This document shows, piece by piece, positions 54,533 through 63,037 of a stretch of DNA of 64,000 nucleotides. The translations under genes and the position numbers were made by a program. A model generated the notes under the pieces. That model was given only the letters and a program-made list of their open reading frames with translations. It was not told the origin of the DNA and made no database searches. Position 1 is the first letter of the stretch; every line of letters starts with the position of its first letter. This DNA is from Stomatobaculum sp. F0698 (GTDB taxonomy: Bacteria > Bacillota > Clostridia > Lachnospirales > Lachnospiraceae): the NCBI RefSeq assembly GCF_030644385.1, contig NZ_CP130060.1:1364001-1428000 (forward strand), in the 5' to 3' direction.

Positions 54533-57331
54533 TTAAAGCTGTACCGGTGCCGGTCCCTGCTCTCCGTTCTGCTTGAAGAGCTTGCGTCCGCAGCACTGCT
54601 TGAACTTTTTGCCGCTGCCGCAGGGGCAGGGATCGTTCGGCATAATCTTCTTCTGCTCATTGACAATCGGCGCCTTCACGAGACCGCTGTCCTTGTTGGT
54701 TCCGGTGATGACCGGCGTCTCGCTGCGCTCAATCGCATCCTTACGCTCGATGCGAAGGTGGCAGAGCAGGCGAACCGTGTCGTCCTCAATGCCGGCAATC
54801 ATCTCCTCGAACATGTTGTAGGCTTCCATCTTGTACTCGACCAGCGGATCTCTCTGGCCGTAAGCCTGAAGGCCTATGCCCTGGCGGAGCTGCTCCATGT
54901 CGTCGATGTGATTCATCCACTTCGCGTCGATTGCGCGAAGCAACACAACGCGCTCCACCTCGCGCATCTCATCCGGCGTCGGGAACTCCTTCTCCTTCGC
55001 CTCGTAGAATGCAATTGCCTGCTCCTTGAGCTGCTCGAGCAGCTCCTTCTTCGTCATACCGGTCTTATCCTCGGTATACACGACAGGCTCAAGTGGAATC
55101 ACCGAGAGCAGAAGATGATTCAACTCCTGGTAGTCCCAGTCCTTCGCCGCGCTGTCTTCGCCGATTGCGCGGTTCACCGCGCGCTCCACCACGTGGCCGA
55201 CCATGCTGAGTATGGTTTCCCGCATGTTCTCACCCTCAAGCACCTTCTCTCGCTCCGCGTAAATTACTTCGCGCTGGTCGTTGTTGACCTCGTCGTACTT
55301 TAAGAGCTGCTCGCGAATACCGTAGTTGTTGGTCTCGATCTTCATCTGCGCCTTCTCGATCGCATTCGTGAGCATCTTGTGCTCAATGCGCTCGCCCTCC
55401 GGCACACCGAGGGCATTGAACATGCCGATCAGGTGCTCGGAGCCGAAGAGACGCATCAAATCGTCCTCGAGGGAAATGTAGAAGCAGGAAGAACCTGGGT
55501 CGCCCTGACGTCCGGAACGGCCGCGCAGCTGGTTGTCAATGCGGCGCGCCTCATGGCGCTCGGTGCCGATCACACGGAGACCGCCGAGTCCTCTGACCTC
55601 GGCCTGCAGTTCCTTCGACTTCTCGCGCGCAAGCTCGTCCATCTTCGCGAATGCGTCGGAGTCATAGTTCTCGCTCTCCGGATCGTACTTCTCCTGCTCT
55701 TCCTTCGGCAGTGCCTTGATTAAATCGTCGCGAATCACTTCGAAGCTGCCGCCGAGCAGAATATCGGTACCGCGGCCCGCCATGTTGGTTGCAATCGTGA
55801 CCGCGCCCTTCTTACCTGCCTGGGCGATGATTGCAGCCTCCTTCTCGTGATACTTCGCATTCAAAACCTCGTGGGGAATGCCCTCGCGCTTTAAGAGCTT
55901 CGAGAGCATCTCGGAGGTCTCAATCGTAATCGTACCGACCAGCAAGGGCTGCCCCGTCGCATGGTGCTCGCGGATGTCCTCGACAACTGCGTCAAACTTC
56001 TCTTTCTTGGTCTTAAAGACCGCGTCCGCCTCGTCCTTTCTCGCAACCGGCGTGTTGGTCGGAATCTCGATGACGTCCATGCCGTAGGTGTTGCGGAACT
56101 CCTTCTCCTCGGTCAAAGCGGTACCCGTCATACCTGCCTTTTTCTTGAACTTATTGAAGAAGTTCTGGAAGGTGATGGTCGCGAGGGTCTTAGACTCCTG
56201 GCGCACGTTCACGTGCTCCTTCGACTCGATGGCCTGGTGCAGGCCGTCGGAGAAACGTCTGCCCGGCATGATGCGTCCCGTGAACTCATCGACAATCAGA
56301 ACCTCATCGTCTTTCACGACATAGTCCTTGTCGCGGTGCATCAGTTCCTTCGCGCGGAGCGCTAAAATCACGCAGTGCTGAATCTCAAGGTTTTCCGGAT
56401 CCGAGAAGTTCTCGATGCCGAAGAACTTCTCAACCTTCTCGACACCTTCCTCGGTCAGGTTCACGACCTTGTCCTTCTCATCGACCACGTAATCACCGGT
56501 CTCGGTGATTTCTTCGCCCATGATGGCGTTCATCTTGGTAAACTCGCCGGATGCCTCACCGCGCTCCAACTGGTTTGCGAGCACCGTGCAGGCCTCGTAA
56601 ATCTTGGTCGACTTTCCGGACTGGCCCGAAATGATGAGCGGCGTTCTCGCCTCATCAATCAGGACCGAGTCCACCTCGTCGATGATGCAGTAGTCGAGGT
56701 TTCGGAGCACCTGCTGGTCCTTATAAATCGCCATGTTGTCGCGCAGATAGTCAAAGCCGAGCTCGTTGTTCGTGACATAGGTGATATCGCAGGCATAGGC
56801 CTTCTTTCTCGCCTCCGAATCCATGGAGTTCACGACCACACCGACCGTGAGTCCGAGGAAGCGGTGAATGCGTCCCATCCACTTCGCGTCACGCGCCGCA
56901 AGGTAGTCGTTGACCGTGACAATCAAGACACCCTTGCCCGCCAGTGCGTTCAGATATGCAGGTGCGGTGGAGACCAGGGTCTTACCTTCACCGGTCTTCA
57001 TCTCCGCAATGCGGCCCTGATGTAAGACAACGCCGCCGATCAGCTGCACCTTGTAGTGCTCCATGCCGCCTTCATACGTTCCGTCCGCGCGCTTCACGCC
57101 GGTCGCGCGACGCGCCGCCTCGCGCACGGTCGCAAATGCCTCCGGCAGAAGGTCATCCAGGGTTTCGCCCGCAGCGAGGCGCTCCTTGAATTTTCCGGTC
57201 TGCGCCTTCAGCTCCTCATCGCTCATCGCGACCATGGTGTCACGTAACGAAAGGATCTTTTCAACCTGGGGATTAATCAGTTTCAACTCTCGCTGGCTGT
57301 GCGTTCCAAAAATACTCTCAATTAAATTCAT
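54533..57331 (-). CDS. secA: Preprotein translocase ATPase SecA
   Basis: Motor that pushes unfolded proteins through SecYEG. 932 residues. Walker A EMKTGEGKTLVSTAPAYLNA is near 102-121, the DEVDSVLIDEARTPLIISG block near 217-235, and the helicase motif IATNMAGRGTDILLGGSFE near 520-538. Preprotein-crosslinking and scaffold domains are intact. The C-terminal zinc-binding SEC-C motif is DPCPCGSGKKFKQCC near 900-914, all Cys present. It is divergent from hpf (256 bases between starts) and co-directional with prfB. Confidence 0.98.
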   Translation of the reverse strand: MNLIESIFGTHSQRELKLINPQVEKILSLRDTMVAMSDEELKAQTGKFKERLAAGETLDDLLPEAFATVREAARRATGVKRADGTYEGGMEHYKVQLIGGVVLHQGRIAEMKTGEGKTLVSTAPAYLNALAGKGVLIVTVNDYLAARDAKWMGRIHRFLGLTVGVVVNSMDSEARKKAYACDITYVTNNELGFDYLRDNMAIYKDQQVLRNLDYCIIDEVDSVLIDEARTPLIISGQSGKSTKIYEACTVLANQLERGEASGEFTKMNAIMGEEITETGDYVVDEKDKVVNLTEEGVEKVEKFFGIENFSDPENLEIQHCVILALRAKELMHRDKDYVVKDDEVLIVDEFTGRIMPGRRFSDGLHQAIESKEHVNVRQESKTLATITFQNFFNKFKKKAGMTGTALTEEKEFRNTYGMDVIEIPTNTPVARKDEADAVFKTKKEKFDAVVEDIREHHATGQPLLVGTITIETSEMLSKLLKREGIPHEVLNAKYHEKEAAIIAQAGKKGAVTIATNMAGRGTDILLGGSFEVIRDDLIKALPKEEQEKYDPESENYDSDAFAKMDELAREKSKELQAEVRGLGGLRVIGTERHEARRIDNQLRGRSGRQGDPGSSCFYISLEDDLMRLFGSEHLIGMFNALGVPEGERIEHKMLTNAIEKAQMKIETNNYGIREQLLKYDEVNNDQREVIYAEREKVLEGENMRETILSMVGHVVERAVNRAIGEDSAAKDWDYQELNHLLLSVIPLEPVVYTEDKTGMTKKELLEQLKEQAIAFYEAKEKEFPTPDEMREVERVVLLRAIDAKWMNHIDDMEQLRQGIGLQAYGQRDPLVEYKMEAYNMFEEMIAGIEDDTVRLLCHLRIERKDAIERSETPVITGTNKDSGLVKAPIVNEQKKIMPNDPCPCGSGKKFKQCCGRKLFKQNGEQGPAPVQL

Positions 57332-57495
57332 GTTCCCGCTCTCTCCCGCTGTCCGCAGAAATAAAGTTTTGTCTGTCTTTTCCGTCCCATAAAATTCCGT
57401 ATATCCGTTTCATTCTATCACCTCTGTTTCCAAATCGCAATGGAGCGATTCCGCGTTATTTTACGCTGAATTTTGCTTCTCTTTTTCATGATTTA

Positions 57496-57504
57496 TGCTA
57501 TACT
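57496..57504 (+). promoter_or_regulatory. Extended -10 promoter of hpf
   Basis: TGCTATACT, an extended -10 box, 84 bases before hpf; the best -35 match (TTCTCT, 16-base spacer) is weak. Hpf genes are often switched on in stationary phase. I could not identify an alternative-sigma site. Confidence 0.55.
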
Positions 57505-57587
57505 GAAGTCAGTAACACCGCGGTGTTTTCGTCAAATTGTCGAAGATTTCCGCGTCCCTGCATCACATTTGAAAGGAGCAGAACAGT

Positions 57588-58118
57588 ATGCGTATCACCA
57601 TTAGCGGAAGAAACATCGAACTGGGCGACAGACTGAAGAATCAGGTGAACAAAAAGCTCGGGAAACTCGAGAAATACTTTGCTCCCGAGACCGAGGCGCG
57701 CGTTGTTCTGAGCCGTCGGAAAGACGCCGAAATTATCGAGGTCACGATTCCGACGAAAACCGGATTTATCCGCGCCGAGGAAGCGACCGATGACTTCTTC
57801 GCATCCATCGATCTCGCCGAAGAGACCATTGAGCGCCAGATCAAGAAGTACAGAACCAAGCTGGTCGACAAGAAGCAGTCCGCACTTGCCTTCTCCGAGC
57901 TCTTCCTCGACGAGGGGGAGGATGAGGGCGAAGCGGAAATTCGCATCGTGAAGAACAAGAAGTTTGAATTGCAGCCCATGAACCCCGAGGAGGCTTGTCT
58001 CCAGATGGAAATGCTGGGACATGCGTTCTTCGTCTTCTTAAACGGCGACAGCGGTGCCGTAAACGTGGTGTATAAGCGCCGCGACGGCAGCTACGGCCTG
58101 ATTGAGCCGAGCATCTGA
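57588..58118 (+). CDS. hpf: Ribosome hibernation promoting factor, long form
   Basis: Binds the 30S decoding site and joins 70S ribosomes into inactive 100S dimers when growth slows. 176 residues, the long form. The N-terminal RaiA/S30AE domain (about 1-100) begins MRITISGRNIELGDRLKNQV, and the C-terminal dimerisation domain (about 118-176) contains FVFLNGDSGAVNVVYKRRDG. The start is preceded by AAAGGAG ten bases ahead. It is one of three plus-strand genes here and lies opposite secA, its usual neighbour in Firmicutes. Confidence 0.95.
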   Translation: MRITISGRNIELGDRLKNQVNKKLGKLEKYFAPETEARVVLSRRKDAEIIEVTIPTKTGFIRAEEATDDFFASIDLAEETIERQIKKYRTKLVDKKQSALAFSELFLDEGEDEGEAEIRIVKNKKFELQPMNPEEACLQMEMLGHAFFVFLNGDSGAVNVVYKRRDGSYGLIEPSI

Positions 58119-58147
58119 GGTCCTTTTATCACATGTTCCGAGAAGCG

Positions 58148-58179
58148 AAAGAGGTCGCGCATCTGCGCGACCTCTTTTT
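58148..58179 (+). terminator. Terminator after hpf
   Basis: Perfect 10-bp stem GAGGTCGCGC (58151-58160) with GCGCGACCTC (58165-58174), then TTTTT. It could also serve weakly for the convergent CODH gene, whose stop is at 58213. Confidence 0.9.
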
Positions 58180-58212
58180 GTTTGCGACTCGTTTTTTCCT
58201 TGCGCCTTTCGC

Positions 58213-60441
58213 TTACGGCGCAACCGCCTTACGCTTCTCGCCCGGAACGACCCAGCCGAGCGCGCGGCGCTTTGCCTTGATGTCCTCAACCAGCTTCTCT
58301 GCGAGCGCCTTCGGATCGGTGTCGACGTGCATCACCGAACCCAGGGTCTCGCGGGTTCCCTCTTTCAGGAACTCAATGACATTCTTCGAGCCGTGAATCT
58401 GTGCCTCCACGCAGTGATAGGAGTTGATTCCCATCAGCCGAAAGCCGAGCGATGCGTCGATGCCCTTCTCATTGCTCCACTCCGGAGAGGTGAAGGCAAA
58501 GGGCATGTCCTTTAAGTCCTTGCCGAACTCATTCGCAATGCCCGCAAAAATACCGGAGGAACGGGTGTTATCGATGCACTCGCCGACATGCCAAACCGGC
58601 GGAAGGTCGGGCGAGAGGAAGTTCCGAAGCGATTCTCCCGCTTTCGGCAGTCCGTCCTTCATGTTGCAGTAGCCCATCTTCATGAGCGGGAAGGAAACAC
58701 AGCCGTTGGTCAGGATGAGAATATTGTTCTGCAAGAGGATATCCGCGACATCCAACGCGGTTTTCTCGTAAAGCACCTTCGGATTGTTGCAGCCGACCAT
58801 GTTCACAATGCCGAGAATTTCACCGGACTTCACAGCCTCCGCGAGCGGTGCCATGCTGCCGAAACGCTTGTGGACATACTCGACCGAGAAGCCGACTTCG
58901 GCATCCACCTCGTAGGGCGGAATGTAGACCGGAACACCCTTTCTGTTTTCAAAGCTCTCGATGGCGCGCTTCACAATGCGCTCCGCGAGCTCTCTGGTCT
59001 CACCGATGTTCGAATGGCGGTGATCGTACTCAAAGCGCTCCGCACCGGGCAGACGCGCCGACTCGGAAGTCGTAATGACGGTCGTTTGGAAGCACTTTGC
59101 GACTTCCATGATGGACGGGAACACGTCCTGGACATCCGCAATCCAGAGATCCAGAGCACCGGTACCGAGCACCAGCTCCGCGGAGACCGCATTGCTGAGC
59201 GGAATCACGCCGGCGTAGCGGTACATCGCCGAGAGTCCGGAGCAGCAAATGCCGTAGAAGCGTATGCCCTTTGCACCCGCCTTCTTTGCGAGTTCAATGA
59301 ACGCCTCCTCCTGACCGACCTTGACAATCTGACTGACCAGGGTGGGCAGATGGCCGTGCACCGCAATGTTCACATACCCCTTCTGAAGGGCGCCGATGTT
59401 CACCTTCGAGGTCACGCGGTCGCCGACACCGAAGAGACTGTCGGTCGCAATCGCGGTCGAGACGACACCCGAAAAGGTAAAGGCAAGGCCGCAGCGCAGG
59501 AACTGCTGCATGATACTTCTCCAGTCGCCGTCCGTGCCGACACCGCTCTTATGGTAGGCCTCAAAGACCTCGTGGTAGGCGCTGATCGGAATGATGTCCA
59601 AATCCTTCCAGACCTTTTGGCGCTCCGCCGGGGCACAGGCCTTGATGACCTCGTAGTCGTCCGGAACGGTTCTGGACATATCCTCGAGCAGCTTGTCCGC
59701 GAGTTCGGAGGCAATGCGCTTAATGCTTCTTCTCTCGGTCTTAATGCCGAAGGCCTTTGCCGTATCGCGAATCTTCTGCTGGCCGAGAATCGGAAGATCG
59801 AGCTTCCCCTCCGCGGCCCACTTGAGCGACAGAATGACCTCTCTGCCGTGCATGCCGTGCTGCGCGGCACCCGCTGCCGCAGAGCGAAGCAGGTTTCTCG
59901 CGACAATCAAATCCGCATCCGCGCCGCAGATGCCCTTCGGGCTCTTCGGCGTGATCTTACATGGTCCCATGTTGCAGATTTTGCAGCAGATGCCCGCGAG
60001 ACCGAAGCTACACTGCGGCTTCTGCTTGTCAAAGCGGTCAAAGGTCGTGTCAAAGCCGAGCTGTTCCGCGCGGAGCAACATCTCACGCACGGCCGGGTCC
60101 GGCGTGTTGTCAATGACATCCTGCTTCGAGGGGAAGGTTTTCTTATACTCGGCGACCGCATTCATGTAGTCGCGGATAAACTCGTTCTCATCCTGCTCAT
60201 CCTGATGATCCGCCTTAACAACCACCGTCGGCACACCGTGCTTGTCAAAGCCGATGATGTTTCTGTGGCTGTGGATGTGCGCGGGGGCATCGGCATCGTG
60301 TTCGTGTGTATGCGCATGGGTGTGCCCGTGCTCGTGTGCGTGCTCGTGCTCATGGGTGTGCTCGTGGGTGTGCTCGTGCTCGTGGGTGTGCTCATGTGCA
60401 TGCACATGCTCGTGGTTCTGTCCTTTTTTCTCTCCGCTCAT
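58213..60441 (-). CDS. Carbon-monoxide dehydrogenase homologue (CooS family), altered active site, His-rich N-terminus
   Basis: 742 residues from ATG 60441 (GAGG five bases ahead). The family oxidises CO with a Ni-Fe-S cluster C fed by clusters B and D. Residues 10-59 hold 23 His, mostly alternating, a likely Ni/Zn-binding tail not usual in CooS. The B/D-cluster Cys are all there (C144, C152, C153, C156, C161, C172). Of the cluster-C ligands, VHGH (362-364), GICC (399-400), C551, C581 and C622 are present, but the conserved Cys of the DVQC motif is Asp439 (ADVQDVFPS). By hand alignment the catalytic Lys near the C-terminus is Arg697 and two His of the proton path are missing. CO oxidation is therefore doubtful. 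No cooC, cooF or acetyl-CoA synthase gene is nearby. Confidence 0.85.
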   Translation of the reverse strand: MSGEKKGQNHEHVHAHEHTHEHEHTHEHTHEHEHAHEHGHTHAHTHEHDADAPAHIHSHRNIIGFDKHGVPTVVVKADHQDEQDENEFIRDYMNAVAEYKKTFPSKQDVIDNTPDPAVREMLLRAEQLGFDTTFDRFDKQKPQCSFGLAGICCKICNMGPCKITPKSPKGICGADADLIVARNLLRSAAAGAAQHGMHGREVILSLKWAAEGKLDLPILGQQKIRDTAKAFGIKTERRSIKRIASELADKLLEDMSRTVPDDYEVIKACAPAERQKVWKDLDIIPISAYHEVFEAYHKSGVGTDGDWRSIMQQFLRCGLAFTFSGVVSTAIATDSLFGVGDRVTSKVNIGALQKGYVNIAVHGHLPTLVSQIVKVGQEEAFIELAKKAGAKGIRFYGICCSGLSAMYRYAGVIPLSNAVSAELVLGTGALDLWIADVQDVFPSIMEVAKCFQTTVITTSESARLPGAERFEYDHRHSNIGETRELAERIVKRAIESFENRKGVPVYIPPYEVDAEVGFSVEYVHKRFGSMAPLAEAVKSGEILGIVNMVGCNNPKVLYEKTALDVADILLQNNILILTNGCVSFPLMKMGYCNMKDGLPKAGESLRNFLSPDLPPVWHVGECIDNTRSSGIFAGIANEFGKDLKDMPFAFTSPEWSNEKGIDASLGFRLMGINSYHCVEAQIHGSKNVIEFLKEGTRETLGSVMHVDTDPKALAEKLVEDIKAKRRALGWVVPGEKRKAVAP

Positions 60442-60477
60442 ACTTACCTCGCTTCCGAATTGCAAAACCTTAAAACC

Positions 60478-60508
60478 CTATATACATACTTCATTTATTG
60501 GTATATAG
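60478..60508. repeat. Inverted repeat upstream of the CODH homologue
   Basis: Arms CTATATAC (60478-60485) and GTATATAG (60501-60508) with a 15-base spacer, 37-67 bases before the start codon. The size fits an operator for a dimeric regulator; the A/T content also makes chance pairing possible. No clear -35/-10 pair was found, so the promoter is unplaced. Confidence 0.5.
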
Positions 60509-60523
60509 CTTCCAAGAAGTTTA

Positions 60524-60560
60524 AATGAAAAGAGTGCCGTTGTCAAGCCAACGGCACTCT
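60524..60560 (-). terminator. Terminator after thrC
   Basis: Perfect 11-bp stem AGAGTGCCGTT (60531-60541) with AACGGCACTCT (60550-60560), followed on the minus strand by TTTTCATTT. Confidence 0.85.
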
Positions 60561-60620
60561 CTTTCGCAATTCGTTTTTTTTATCCGAAGCAATCAAAAAT
60601 TGATATTCCGCACGCTTACT

Positions 60621-62111
60621 TCAGGAGAATAAAATCTCGCGGACCTGCTCCTTCATCTCTTCCGGCTTGCAGCTGCGCGTGTGACGCACCTCCGCATTCC
60701 GAATCTCCTCGACCGCCGGCGGGAAGGGAATTCCCGCTTTCTCACGGAGCTCATCCAGCACCGCAAAGTCGTCGAGTGCGCTCACATCGCCCGCAATTGC
60801 CTCCATGACGGCGCGGGAGAACTTAAACGGACTCGCCGTACTCGCAATGACGGTCGGCTTTGTGTCGCCGCTCTTTTTCCGGTAGTCTTCGTAGACCTTG
60901 GAGGCGACCGCCGTATGCGTATCAATCACGTAGCCGGTCTTCTCATAGAGCGAGCGAATGCGCTCCGCCACTTCCTCCTGCGTCGCAAAACCGCCGGTAA
61001 AGTCCGCCATGGCAGCCCGCATTTCCGCGCTCAGCGCGTACTTGCCGCCGCTCTGCAGTTCCTCCATGAGCGCCTTGGTTTTCGCCGCATCACAACCCGC
61101 GCTCAAGTACAGCAGGCGCTCCAGATTGCTCGATACGAGGATGTCCATGGACGGAGACGTTGTCAGAATGAACTCGCGATTCTTGTCGTAGACACCGGTC
61201 TCAAAGAAGTCAAAGAGCACCTTGTTGTCGTTCGACGCGCAAATCAGCTTGTCAATCGGCAGCCCCATGCGCTTTGCGAAGTAAGCCGCGAGGATATTGC
61301 CGAAGTTTCCGGTCGGCACGCAGACATTGATCTTCTCGCCCTCGGCAATCTTTTCCTCCTTCAGGAGTTCCAGGTAAGCGTGGACATAGTAGACAATCTG
61401 CGGCACCAGGCGGCCGATGTTAATCGAGTTTGCGCTGGAGAGCTGCACCTTTTTTGCCGCGAGCTCCGCCTCAAACGCGCGGTCCCCGAAAATCTGCTTG
61501 ACCGCGGTCTGCGCATCGTCAAAATTGCCCTCGATGCTCACGACCGCCGTGTTATCGCCCTTTTGCGTGATCATCTGGAGTTCCTGGAAGCGGCTCACGC
61601 CGCCCTTCGGATAGAAGACCACAATGCCGGTGCCCGGGACATCCGCAAAGCCCGCCATAGCCGCCTTGCCGGTGTCACCGCTGGTCGCGGTCAGAATCTC
61701 AATCTTGTTGGTGACGCCGTTCTTTTTTGCCGCCGTGGTCATGAGATAGGGCAAAATCGAGAGCGCCATATCTTTGAACGCAATGGTTTTACCGTGGAAG
61801 AGCTCGAGGTAATAAGCATCGTCCGCGAAGGTGAGCGGCGCAATTTCGGGCGTGTCGAACTTCTCGTCGTAAGCGCCCTGAATGCAGGCGCGAAGCTCCT
61901 CTTCGCTGTAATCGGTGAGCAGAAGACGCATCACGCGATAGGCCGCTTCCTGATAAGAAGCATCCTTTAATTCCGGAAGCGCAAAGTCGAAGCGCGGAAT
62001 TCGCTCCGGCATGAAGAGTCCCCCGTCTTTGGCAAGACCCTTGAGCACAGCCTCCGAAGCCGTGCAACCGGTCTCGCCGCCCCGCGTGCTACTGTAAAGC
62101 AATTCACCCAT
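60621..62111 (-). CDS. thrC: Threonine synthase
   Basis: PLP enzyme that converts O-phosphohomoserine to threonine. 496 residues, the long (class I) form. An N-terminal segment carries STRGGETGCTASEAVLKGLA near 8-27. The PLP lysine is in FHGKTIAFKDMALSILPYLM near 109-128 and the phosphate-binding loop is TATSGDTGKAAMAGF near 142-156. NSINIGRLVPQIVYYVHAYL follows near 230-249. With aspartate kinase, the ACT regulator and hom it belongs to threonine synthesis, though it is in a separate unit. It starts 41 bases after the TPM-domain gene, so it may share that message, and has its own terminator. Confidence 0.95.
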   Translation of the reverse strand: MGELLYSSTRGGETGCTASEAVLKGLAKDGGLFMPERIPRFDFALPELKDASYQEAAYRVMRLLLTDYSEEELRACIQGAYDEKFDTPEIAPLTFADDAYYLELFHGKTIAFKDMALSILPYLMTTAAKKNGVTNKIEILTATSGDTGKAAMAGFADVPGTGIVVFYPKGGVSRFQELQMITQKGDNTAVVSIEGNFDDAQTAVKQIFGDRAFEAELAAKKVQLSSANSINIGRLVPQIVYYVHAYLELLKEEKIAEGEKINVCVPTGNFGNILAAYFAKRMGLPIDKLICASNDNKVLFDFFETGVYDKNREFILTTSPSMDILVSSNLERLLYLSAGCDAAKTKALMEELQSGGKYALSAEMRAAMADFTGGFATQEEVAERIRSLYEKTGYVIDTHTAVASKVYEDYRKKSGDTKPTVIASTASPFKFSRAVMEAIAGDVSALDDFAVLDELREKAGIPFPPAVEEIRNAEVRHTRSCKPEEMKEQVREILFS

Positions 62112-62152
62112 TCTTCTGTCTCCTTACTTTCCAAAGATAAGCGTATGTCTCA

Positions 62153-63028
62153 TTAAAAACTTCTGCCGCCGCCGCCGTGCGATCTGCCGCTCGAGCTCGT
62201 ATGGGTCGAGCTGCTGCCGTGGGGGCCGCTGCTGCGCCCGCCGCCGGAACCGCCGCTGCTCCGCGGTATGCGGCGCCGCACACTGTTTCGGTCAAGCAGT
62301 CGGTCCGTTATGTTGCGGAAGCCGAAGACCGCCCCGCTCGCGGAAACAATGCCTGCAACCGTGGAAGCGCGCTTTGCCGCGCCGTCCTGCATTTTGTAAT
62401 TACGCTTGACGCCCGTCACCGCACCGAGCGCCGTGAGCAGGGATGCCGCCAAAGATCCGAGCGCCGCCAGAGGCGAGACGTGTTTCTTTTTGGTCCAGAC
62501 GCCGCTCTCCGCATTATAGCTCCAGCCCTTCTGCTTGGCTCTGTCATACGAATCCTGAATCCCCGCAAGCACCTTCTCCGCGCTCGCCGCATAATGTCCC
62601 TCGGTGACCTCGCTGTAGCCGAGGTTCAAAAGCGTTTCGATTTCGCTGTTCGAGAGCAACTGAATCGCACCGCCCGCCGTGCTGATATGAATGCGGCGGT
62701 TATCCATGTCGATGAGATAGAGGGCACCGGAGAGCTTGCTGCCGTAGCCGTAGTTTCCCGCATCGTAAAAATCGTCCGCGTAAGCCTCGGAACTCTTGCC
62801 CTCGGCACTGCCTGTCGTCACCACGACGAGATCCAGCTTGGTCTTTGCGCTGACCCGGGCCACCGTGCGCTCAATCTCCGCTTTCTCGCTCTCGGAGAAG
62901 AGATTCGCGTTGTCAAAGACCCGCGTTCCCTCCGCCCGGGCGGAGAAAGCGCCCGGGATGCAGAAACCGAACAGGAGCAGGAACAAAAGCACAAAGCCCG
63001 AAAATTGTCTCTTGAATTTTTCTCTCAT
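62153..63028 (-). CDS. TPM-domain membrane protein with Gly/Ser/His-rich tail
   Basis: 291 residues. A signal or anchor helix (about 8-32, FSGFVLLFLLLFGFCIPGAF) precedes a TPM (YgcG/TLP18.3-type) domain (about 38-170). Its VFDNANLFSESEKAEIERTV near 38-57, KLDLVVVTTGSAEGK and GALYLIDMDNRRIHISTAGG are typical. A weak second membrane segment lies near 190-215 (PLAALGSLAASLLTALGAV). The C-terminus (about 250-291) is Gly/Ser/His-rich and ends in HGGGGRSF, the usual end of this family. TPM proteins have been linked to membrane-protein quality control; the role here is unknown. It lies 9 bases after the zinc-ribbon gene, so the two form a pair. Confidence 0.87.
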   Translation of the reverse strand: MREKFKRQFSGFVLLFLLLFGFCIPGAFSARAEGTRVFDNANLFSESEKAEIERTVARVSAKTKLDLVVVTTGSAEGKSSEAYADDFYDAGNYGYGSKLSGALYLIDMDNRRIHISTAGGAIQLLSNSEIETLLNLGYSEVTEGHYAASAEKVLAGIQDSYDRAKQKGWSYNAESGVWTKKKHVSPLAALGSLAASLLTALGAVTGVKRNYKMQDGAAKRASTVAGIVSASGAVFGFRNITDRLLDRNSVRRRIPRSSGGSGGGRSSGPHGSSSTHTSSSGRSHGGGGRSF

Positions 63029-63037
63029 GCCGCCTCC

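Noticed and set aside
62104..62295. 63-codon frame between thrC and the TPM gene
   Set aside because: It overlaps the TPM gene's Gly/Ser tail out of frame and has low-complexity Ala/Arg content.
60621..63028. T-box or amino-acid riboswitch before thrC
   Set aside because: Only 41 bases separate thrC from the upstream gene, too little for such an element; none was seen before hom either.
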